Virus record (IMG/VR): IMGVR_UViG_3300035698_012958
Location: 1 to 26,673 of that record
Source of the DNA: a virus
Reading direction: 5' to 3' (one strand)
Length of the DNA stretch: 26,673 nucleotides
This document shows positions 21,505-26,673 of this stretch, in pieces. Position numbers and translations under genes: made by a program. Every line of letters starts with the position of its first letter. Positions within the stretch are counted from its first letter, which is position 1. Below the pieces are notes generated by a model, which did no database searches, was not told the DNA's origin, and saw only the letters and a list, made by a program, of their open reading frames with translations.

Positions 21505-22299
21505 ATGACATTCATAACACCCTTAGAATTATGGAAAAGTTTAGGCAGTGATGCTTACACGAAAGTTAGAGCCGAAGCTGTCGGAACAGGAAATGGAACT
21601 ACTTCTGCATGGAGTTTAGATAAGGATAATGTTATCTCAGCTTCAGACACTCTTTATGATACAGGAACCGCTTCTACAACTTATACTATTGATTTGGATG
21701 ATGGAGAGATTACAACTTTAACTGCAAGCGCAGCAGTAACAGCAGATTATTCTTATGCAGAAATTCCAGACTCATTTGTCCAGGAACTTTTAAAGAGGGC
21801 CGATGCAGAATTAACTGAAAGCACAGGAAGAATCTTTGCCACAACCAGCGTAGTAGAATATATTGATGTGGAAGATGTTAATGCAGATGAATACTTTTTA
21901 AGTAACTATCCAGTAATAACAATTAGCTCTATGCAGGTGAATACAGAATCTAATCAAGATACTCCAAGTTGGAGTTCAAGCACACAAGGATTAGGAGAGG
22001 ACTTCATTGCAAATTCTTCTGATTTAAAAATTGGAAGATTTAGGTGGATTGATAATTTCCCAACTGCTAAGGGAGGGGATAAAATTAAAGTAACTTATAC
22101 TACTGGATTTACTTCAACTCCTGAGAGAGTAAAAGAACTTGCAACATTATTGGCCACAAGACAAATGATTAGTTCTACGGTATATCGCTCAATATTTATG
22201 GGGAGGGATAACTTCTCACCTGTTCGACTCGAAGAGATAGAGAACAGAATTGCTGAATTAACAAGGCAATTAAAAAAACTAAACATTGAAAGACCTTAG
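21505..22299 (+). CDS. Head-tail connector/adaptor
   Basis: A 264-residue protein. The C-terminal 150 residues (IPDSFVQELLKRADAELTES and on, TTGFTSTPERVKELATLLAT) follow the helical head-completion adaptor family (HK97 gp6/SPP1 gp15 type), which docks beneath the portal. The N-terminal 90 residues are rich in Thr, Ser and Asp (DTLYDTGTASTTYTIDLDDG) and look like a beta-sandwich insertion with an Ig-like or decoration character. The position right after the capsid gene is where connectors lie. It is longer than typical adaptors (about 100-200) because of the N-terminal extension. The start has a weak ribosome site (AGGAC). Confidence 0.72.
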   Translation: MTFITPLELWKSLGSDAYTKVRAEAVGTGNGTTSAWSLDKDNVISASDTLYDTGTASTTYTIDLDDGEITTLTASAAVTADYSYAEIPDSFVQELLKRADAELTESTGRIFATTSVVEYIDVEDVNADEYFLSNYPVITISSMQVNTESNQDTPSWSSSTQGLGEDFIANSSDLKIGRFRWIDNFPTAKGGDKIKVTYTTGFTSTPERVKELATLLATRQMISSTVYRSIFMGRDNFSPVRLEEIENRIAELTRQLKKLNIERP

Positions 22300-22309
22300 A
22301 CGAAGTCAA

Positions 22310-22744
22310 ATGGTAATTACAAACGCAAACCTATATTCAGAAAGCTACGATTCAGTAGAGACTTTTCTCCAAGATAATTTAACTGATCCTAAGAAGAGAT
22401 ATAAAACTAACTGGGTGCACGCCAGTATGCCTCAATTGACTGGTAGAGCCTTCTCAGGCTATCCTTTCATAGTCTTGAGGATAAACCTCAACGAAGACAT
22501 AAAATCATTTGATAATAATATATCCCAAAAGAATTTTAGAGTTCTAATTGCAGTGTATTCTAACGAAGTTACAGATATTGAAAGTGTCTGCGATCAGATT
22601 GGAGAGTTATTTAGAGATGAAACTAAGCTAACAGACTTTTCTTCAAGGGGTTTAACAAGCTCCCCTATCAGTTGGACATTAGATATGAATGGAAAGAAAG
22701 TTTTATTTAGGGAGATGGTATTGGAACTAAAGGAGAGAATATGA
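22310..22744 (+). CDS. Head closure or tail terminator protein
   Basis: A 144-residue protein from ATG 22310; an in-frame TTG at 22286 would overlap the connector. Sequence elements such as YPFIVLRINLNEDIK, FRVLIAVYSNEVTDIESVCD and VLFREMVLELKERI show alternating strands and one helix, fitting the ferredoxin-like tail-terminator fold (DUF3168 or minor tail U type). The gene order connector, this protein, gp10-like, tail tube agrees. I cannot separate head closure from tail termination without alignment. It overlaps the next start by 4 nt. Confidence 0.55.
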   Translation: MVITNANLYSESYDSVETFLQDNLTDPKKRYKTNWVHASMPQLTGRAFSGYPFIVLRINLNEDIKSFDNNISQKNFRVLIAVYSNEVTDIESVCDQIGELFRDETKLTDFSSRGLTSSPISWTLDMNGKKVLFREMVLELKERI

Positions 22745-23157
22745 GAATAAAGATTAATACTCAACAAGTGTCAAGAGAAATTGAAAGAATTAGAAAGAGG
22801 TTGGTCAGAGCAGGCCAAGAAATAAAAGATGGTTCAACAGATAAAATTAGAGAGGTTGGAAACTTGGGGTTTAACTTTGCTTTTAATTTAGCACCTGAAT
22901 ATACAGGGGCCTTAAAACAAGCAATGAGATTGGAATTTCCAGGGGCTAATAAAGCAGCGATTATTTCATCTCACCCAAAAGGGGATGCTCAGCCAATTCA
23001 TGTTTTATTTGATGAAGGGATTTATCCAAATCCCAGAATCCCAAGTTCATTGGGATTCATGAGCCAGACAGCAGTCTTCCTTGAGGGAGAATTTTCTCAG
23101 AGAATGAGAATGATGGTGTCGAGGGCAATTGAAAAGGTAGGTAAAAATGGAGGTTAA
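22741..23157 (+). CDS. HK97 gp10-like tail completion protein
   Basis: A 138-residue protein resembling HK97 gp10 family members. It has an N-terminal helix-rich part (REIERIRKRLVRAGQEIKDG), then FNLAPEYTGALKQAMRLEF, where the APxxTGxL motif (about residues 51-58) is diagnostic, and a C-terminal helix EGEFSQRMRMMVSRAIEKVG. Proteins of this family join the head-tail interface and stop tail polymerisation. Position just before the tail tube supports it. The 4-nt overlap with the previous gene and a 2-nt gap to the next show tight coupling. Confidence 0.78.
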   Translation: MRIKINTQQVSREIERIRKRLVRAGQEIKDGSTDKIREVGNLGFNFAFNLAPEYTGALKQAMRLEFPGANKAAIISSHPKGDAQPIHVLFDEGIYPNPRIPSSLGFMSQTAVFLEGEFSQRMRMMVSRAIEKVGKNGG

Positions 23158-23159
23158 AT

Positions 23160-23723
23160 ATGGCATTAGATAGAGACGCATGGTATGATAAAGCATTTGT
23201 TAGTGTTGCAGCTAAAGCTGGAACTGATACCCAATTAAGAGCTAAAACAACAAGCCTAAATATATCCGGTGGAAACTTTGATATAGAAGGTATTGAAACT
23301 TTTGGTGGAAAGATCAAGCGTGTTGGTTCAAGGGAAGACTTTGAAATTAGTTTTGATGGAATCCCAACAAGCCAGCAAGATTTTGATTGGATATTTCATG
23401 GAGCCAACAATACAGACACAAGCATCACTTCTTCATCAGTAAGTGATTATAGAGTTGTAATATTGTGGACTGACGAATCTGGAGTTACAAGCGCAAACCA
23501 GGCTATCGCAACTGCAAGTGAAGGATACAGAGAAATGTATGCTGATTGTAATCTTGTCTCATTGGAGAAAGATATGGACGCAGGCGAACACCTTAAAGCT
23601 TCACTAACATTCAAATGTCCTTTTGAGGACGCTGATGGAAGTGTAAACTTTAAGAAACAAAGTTGTGGGACTACAAGCGCTTTGGCAACTACCAGTGCAT
23701 ATACCGCAACAACAAAATTTTAG
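23160..23723 (+). CDS. Major tail tube protein
   Basis: A 187-residue beta-rich protein with LRAKTTSLNISGGNFDIEGI near the start, GGKIKRVGSREDFEISFDGI, SQQDFDWIFHG and EGYREMYADCNLVSLEKDMD, the pattern of tail tube proteins of long-tailed siphoviruses. The C-terminus is a Thr/Ala-rich tail. It should polymerise as hexameric rings around the tape measure. The order before the chaperones and tape measure is canonical. It has no membrane segment or enzyme motif. Confidence 0.8.
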   Translation: MALDRDAWYDKAFVSVAAKAGTDTQLRAKTTSLNISGGNFDIEGIETFGGKIKRVGSREDFEISFDGIPTSQQDFDWIFHGANNTDTSITSSSVSDYRVVILWTDESGVTSANQAIATASEGYREMYADCNLVSLEKDMDAGEHLKASLTFKCPFEDADGSVNFKKQSCGTTSALATTSAYTATTKF

Positions 23724-23733
23724 GTAGAACAAT

Positions 23734-24015
23734 TTGGAACAACCAGAATTTGTGAGAAACATTGAAGATCAAAAGAACACAAACTTTAAGGTCACGAGAA
23801 TTCCAGTCTGGGCTTTAAGAGAATTTAAGAAATATTGTAAGAAGGAATGTGGTGATATTTATTTTGTTGGAATAATTCAACTCCTCAATATTAAAAAAAG
23901 ATATGAGGATTTAAATCTCAGACTCAATTCCTTGCAGGAACAACTTGATGAAATCAAACCAAGCAAGGGGAGAACAATTAAAACATTCGGAGATAAAGAT
24001 GTCAAAACTATCTAA
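23734..24015 (+). CDS. Small tail-region protein with coiled-coil end
   Basis: A 93-residue protein. No ATG is available; the likely start is TTG 23734 with AGGTAG upstream, and GTG 23752 is an alternative. A compact part, VTRIPVWALREFKKYCKKEC (19-38), is followed by IIQLLNIKKRYEDLNLRLNS and LQEQLDEI, a clear heptad coiled coil. It lies between the tail tube and the assembly chaperones and overlaps the next gene by 17 nt. It may be an accessory chaperone or tail component. No family is recognised. Confidence 0.6.
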   Translation: MEQPEFVRNIEDQKNTNFKVTRIPVWALREFKKYCKKECGDIYFVGIIQLLNIKKRYEDLNLRLNSLQEQLDEIKPSKGRTIKTFGDKDVKTI

Positions 24016-24292
24016 CCTTATTGGTAAGTCGAAGATTTACAATATTGGTGGCCTGGAATTAGAATTTAAGCCAAGAAAGATGGGTGATCTTGATTTACTT
24101 GCAGAGTTGGAGGATCCAGAAAAGAGAACTCAAGCAATGAAAAAGCTGATTGCCATAACTTTGAAAGAGGCTGTTCCTGATGCTACTGATGAAGAGATTG
24201 CTGAAATTGCTGTTGAACACTTGGAAGAAATAGGCAATGCAATCGGTGATGTAAATAAACTTAAACCAGTAAAAAATGTACCCCAAAATTAA
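23999..24292 (+). CDS. Tail assembly chaperone (gpG-like)
   Basis: A 97-residue acidic protein from ATG 23999, preceded by GGAG at 23989-23992 with a 6-nt spacing; an in-frame ATG at 23945 lies deep in the previous gene and is less likely. YNIGGLELEFKPRKMGDLDL, then LAELEDPEKRTQAMKK and EIAEIAVEHLEEIGNAIGDV, match the fold and composition of phage tail assembly chaperones, which coat the tape measure before tail tube assembly. Position just before the tape measure gene supports this. The next small frame overlaps it by 17 nt, as in the gpG/gpGT arrangement. Confidence 0.72.
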   Translation: MSKLSNLIGKSKIYNIGGLELEFKPRKMGDLDLLAELEDPEKRTQAMKKLIAITLKEAVPDATDEEIAEIAVEHLEEIGNAIGDVNKLKPVKNVPQN

Positions 24293-24470
24293 AGAACTAA
24301 TGGAAAAGGGAAATCTTGATGATAAAGTAGTGGACACCTTCTATATTTTGATGAAAGAATGTCATCAACAATTTTCTGAGATTATGAAGATGCCTATACC
24401 TTTAGTGGATGAAATTATGAAAAGGGTTGAGAGAGAACAGAAAGAACTAAAGAGGAGGATGAAAAAATGA
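24276..24470 (+). CDS. Second tail assembly chaperone frame (gpT-like)
   Basis: A 64-residue helical protein: MYPKIKELMEKGNLDDKVVD followed by MKECHQQFSEIMKMPIPLVD and a basic tail. It occupies the place of the gpT extension, which in many siphoviruses is joined to the preceding chaperone by programmed frameshifting. Here the frame is +1 (or -2) relative to the upstream gene and has its own ATG after an A-tract (gtaaaaaatg). Either reinitiation or a shift could produce it. It overlaps the tape measure start by 4 nt. Confidence 0.6.
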   Translation: MYPKIKELMEKGNLDDKVVDTFYILMKECHQQFSEIMKMPIPLVDEIMKRVEREQKELKRRMKK

Positions 24471-25684
24471 CCGTTGATGATATTATAATAAGAATACAGA
24501 CAACAGGGGAAGATCAATTAGATGCTGCACTCAAAACAGCAAGTATGAGTTTTAAACAATTCAATAAGCACTTGAACAATAACTTTCTTTCTATGCAAAA
24601 GGGTGGAAAAGTTACTGATAGATTAACAGGTCAGATGACTACTTATGGCCAACAAGTTCAGAAAGCCACGACGATAAATCGGAGATTCAAATTTGAATGG
24701 TTGAGTATTATGTTTGCTGGAATGGCACTGGATAGAATCTTTGGAAATTTGGTTAGAAAACAACTTGAATTGTGGGGAGTAAGTGAAGGGTTAGCTGGTA
24801 TGTGGGCAGTTGTTATGGCTCCAGCAATGGAAAAAGTTACTCCCGCACTTTGGGGGCTTATTGGAGGGCTGTCAAATTTGCCAGCTCCAATCCAGGAAGT
24901 AATTGGATATTTCATGTTGTTTATGGCTGGCCTTGCACAGATATTAACTTATGGTGGACAATTGATGTTGCTTTTAGGAGGATTAAAGATATTCTTTCCA
25001 GCAGCATTTGCCAAGATGGGTTTGGTTGTTGGGGCATTTCTTTCTGCCGCATGGCTTCCTCTATTAATTGCAATTGCTGTTCTCGCTGTTTTAGTAATAG
25101 CTATTTACCTTGCTTGGAAATCTAATTTTATGAAGATAAGACATAACATTTCTAAGTTTGTTGCGGCATTCAAACAATGGTTTGGTGGACTTATTATGAT
25201 AGTTAAGGGTGTGTTAAAAATTATCAAAGGAATTTTCACAGGAGATTTTGAATTAGTGAGGAAAGGAATAGTTATGGTGTTTAAAGGTTTGTGGAACAAA
25301 ATTCTGGGGGGGTGGAAAATGCTTGGGCAAGGAATAATCATAATTTTCAAAGGGATTGCTAAATTAGTTTATAATATATTCAAGGTAATTATTGATGCAA
25401 TTCTTTGGGGGGCAAATAAGATTGCCAAAGTCTTTGGAGGGAGTGTAAAACTAAGAATGCCAAGCTTTCAAACAGGGGGATTAGTTACTCAAACTGGTCC
25501 AGCATTCTTACACGCTGGAGAGAGAGTTGTTCCGAAAGGGAGAGATTCTGGAACAGGAGTTGTATTCTCACCGACAGTGTATTTAAATACAACAATCAAT
25601 AATGAAATGGACATCAGAGTCTTAGCAGACAAATTAAATAAATACTGGGCAGCTGATTTTGAAAGGCTTGCCCAAAAAGGATGA
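24467..25684 (+). CDS. Tape measure protein (short)
   Basis: A 405-residue tape measure. The N-terminal coiled part has FKQFNKHLNNNFLSMQ (30-43). The hydrophobic central region (76-97, 136-180 and 187-217) has several long membrane-like helices, including LPLLIAIAVLAVLVIAIYLAW. Repeated amphipathic GLIMIVKGVLKIIKGIF-type units run through 240-320. The end carries FQTGGLVTQTGPAFLHAGER (334-353), a common C-terminal tape measure motif. It sets tail length. At about 0.15 nm per residue, the tail would be roughly 60 nm, short for a siphovirus. The hydrophobic helices may also enter the host membrane during DNA delivery. Confidence 0.88.
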   Translation: MTVDDIIIRIQTTGEDQLDAALKTASMSFKQFNKHLNNNFLSMQKGGKVTDRLTGQMTTYGQQVQKATTINRRFKFEWLSIMFAGMALDRIFGNLVRKQLELWGVSEGLAGMWAVVMAPAMEKVTPALWGLIGGLSNLPAPIQEVIGYFMLFMAGLAQILTYGGQLMLLLGGLKIFFPAAFAKMGLVVGAFLSAAWLPLLIAIAVLAVLVIAIYLAWKSNFMKIRHNISKFVAAFKQWFGGLIMIVKGVLKIIKGIFTGDFELVRKGIVMVFKGLWNKILGGWKMLGQGIIIIFKGIAKLVYNIFKVIIDAILWGANKIAKVFGGSVKLRMPSFQTGGLVTQTGPAFLHAGERVVPKGRDSGTGVVFSPTVYLNTTINNEMDIRVLADKLNKYWAADFERLAQKG

Positions 25685-26181
25685 TGACAATAAGTATAAA
25701 GAAAACAATTCCTGCAAGTGATTGGTACACTGATACTGGAAGCACAACAATTAATCTAAAGGGAGTGAATAATATTGTTGTAAATTCTAAGAAGTCTTTA
25801 ATTAAGATACAGCAACAACAATCCGCAGCATCTCAGGCTTCAGATCCTTCTGACAAGGCAAAGAATAAAGTAAAGGACTTAAAGAAGATAGAGGATGGTA
25901 TTAAGGTTAGGGGCTGGTTGATTGACCAAACAGATAGTTCGGCTTGGCAACAAGCATGGCAATTGAGGGCCATGTGCACTTCAGGTGGACCTATCGAGAC
26001 TCTGACAATTGAAGATTTATCTTTTGGAACAGGATCGCAAGAAGTATATCTCGAAGAAGTAAGTTTCATTGCGCATCCACTGAGAGCAAAAGGATTAACT
26101 ATTAATGAGACATCAAGTAGTAGTGTTGATGTAGCCAGAATTGAAGTGGATTTGGCATTTTATTTAGGGGATGAGATTTAA
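25681..26181 (+). CDS. Putative distal tail or baseplate protein
   Basis: A 166-residue beta-rich protein with INLKGVNNIVVNSKKSLIKI near the N-terminus, a polar central linker (QQQQSAASQASDPSDKAKNK), and a C-terminal half with KVRGWLIDQTDSSAWQQAWQ, GGPIETLTIEDLSFG and VARIEVDLAFYLG. The pattern of strands and the position directly after the tape measure suggest a distal tail protein. The similarity is structural in feel rather than a clear motif, so the role is inferred from gene order. It starts ATGATG in a 4-nt overlap with the tape measure stop. Confidence 0.5.
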   Translation: MMTISIKKTIPASDWYTDTGSTTINLKGVNNIVVNSKKSLIKIQQQQSAASQASDPSDKAKNKVKDLKKIEDGIKVRGWLIDQTDSSAWQQAWQLRAMCTSGGPIETLTIEDLSFGTGSQEVYLEEVSFIAHPLRAKGLTINETSSSSVDVARIEVDLAFYLGDEI

Positions 26182-26195
26182 TAATCAATTAAATA

Positions 26196-26202
26196 AAGGA
26201 GG
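26196..26202 (+). promoter_or_regulatory. Strong Shine-Dalgarno sequence
   Basis: aaaggagg precedes ATG 26209 by 6 nt, the best ribosome binding site in the window, in a 27-nt gap after the preceding gene. It indicates high translation of the following virion protein and fixes its start. The AT-rich sequence aattaaata just upstream could be a weak TATA element. Confidence 0.75.
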
Positions 26203-26208
26203 AAAAAC

Positions 26209-26658
26209 ATGAAAAAGGAACAAGCTAAGCTGAGAGGAAGATTTAGAATAGCATGTCTTAGGGACGGTGAAGTTATTGCGTCAGTGGATAATACTAACAC
26301 AATAATGAATGCTGGACTGGCAGAAGTTTCAGGTTTAATCTTGTCGGATATAGGTGGAAACGCTTTTGATTATTTGTCAATTGGAACTGATGCAACTGCT
26401 CCAAATGCAACACAAACTGCATTACTTGATGAGATTTATCGAGTTGCTGGAACAGGAAGCCAAGAACAATCATCTGTTGCAAATGATACTGCAAGATTGA
26501 CTACAAGCGTAGCAATTACTGCAAGTAATACTGTCCAAGAAGCTGGAATTTTTAATAGTTCAAGCGCAGGAGATATGTTAGCAAGAGCAACTTTCAGTTC
26601 AATAAGTGTGCAGAATGGAGATACTTTGAATATGGGCTATGATGTTGTATTAAGTTAA
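26209..26658 (+). CDS. Virion-associated beta-rich protein
   Basis: A 149-residue protein of a type common in phage and archaeal virus tails: an N-terminal RFRIACLRDGEVIASVDNTN, the loop NAGLAEVSGLI, FDYLSIGTDATAPNATQTAL, a central Ser/Thr-rich strand region and the end EAGIFNSSSAGDMLARATFS with GDTLNMGYDVVLS. The repeated AGIFN-x-GDMLARATF pattern marks this family, found near tail fibres or as decoration; its molecular role is not established. The strong ribosome site suggests a major virion component. No enzyme motif or membrane segment. Confidence 0.6.
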   Translation: MKKEQAKLRGRFRIACLRDGEVIASVDNTNTIMNAGLAEVSGLILSDIGGNAFDYLSIGTDATAPNATQTALLDEIYRVAGTGSQEQSSVANDTARLTTSVAITASNTVQEAGIFNSSSAGDMLARATFSSISVQNGDTLNMGYDVVLS

Positions 26659-26673
26659 GCGTCCTTTTTCTTA
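26659..26673 (+). terminator. Possible T-tract at the window end
   Basis: gcgtcctttttctta follows the last stop codon. The T-run could end the virion-protein message, but the window stops here and the following sequence is unseen. Confidence 0.3.

Noticed and set aside
24802-25125. Plus-strand alternative frame inside the tape measure gene
   Set aside because: The Cys/Ser/Trp-rich product is typical of a shadow frame, and the tape measure frame has clear family features.

Overview
The window looks like part of the genome of a tailed archaeal virus or provirus (Caudoviricetes-like, probably siphovirus-type, with a HK97-fold capsid). The virus evidence is a near-complete head and tail module: TerL, portal, prohead protease, scaffold, major capsid protein, connector, tail completion proteins, tail tube, tail chaperones and a short tape measure. 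The archaeal evidence is a group II (thermosome-type) chaperonin, TATA boxes of the form ATTTAAAT placed 23-30 nt before start codons that lack a Shine-Dalgarno sequence (leaderless first genes), and T-tract termination. The DNA is AT-rich. The host phylum cannot be named from the sequence. No replication genes, integrase or lysis genes are visible, so the window is only part of the element.

Layout. 1-134: promoter region. 135-1499: small early-type genes of mostly unknown function, including an AbrB-like protein and a two-helix membrane peptide, plus a GC-rich structured stretch (611-753) that resembles an orphan IS200/IS605 omega RNA. 1499-2899: viral chaperonin. 3018-15598: a roughly 12.5-kb surface-glycan island. 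It holds an acetolactate-synthase-like ThDP enzyme, an aminotransferase, four glycosyltransferases, two radical SAM/SPASM proteins, a DUF2061-like membrane protein, three methyltransferase domains, a cytidylyltransferase-methyltransferase fusion and a LicD-type phosphotransferase. Four small HNH-type nuclease genes are threaded through the island and its junction with terL, mostly by 4-nt stop/start overlaps. 15996-17411: terminase large subunit. 17412-17780: a small minus-strand island with a ribbon-helix-helix-like protein and a tRNA with anticodon CAT. 17832-26658: structural module in the canonical order portal, protease, scaffold, capsid, connector, tail completion, tail tube, chaperones, tape measure, distal tail or virion proteins.

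How the genes fit together. Nearly all plus-strand genes from 135 to 17411 overlap or touch, so they probably form one long transcript from the promoter at 103-113. Structural genes start from a second promoter at 17800-17810, which is palindromic and correctly spaced for the divergent tRNA as well. Further start and stop signals lie around 19464 and 21435-21468. The glycan genes suggest a pathway that builds an unusual amino or branched sugar, activates a polyol- or choline-like phosphate with CTP, methylates it, and transfers it with LicD and glycosyltransferases onto a virion or host surface polymer. The chaperonin probably helps fold virion proteins. These pathway statements are inferences from family membership and gene order.
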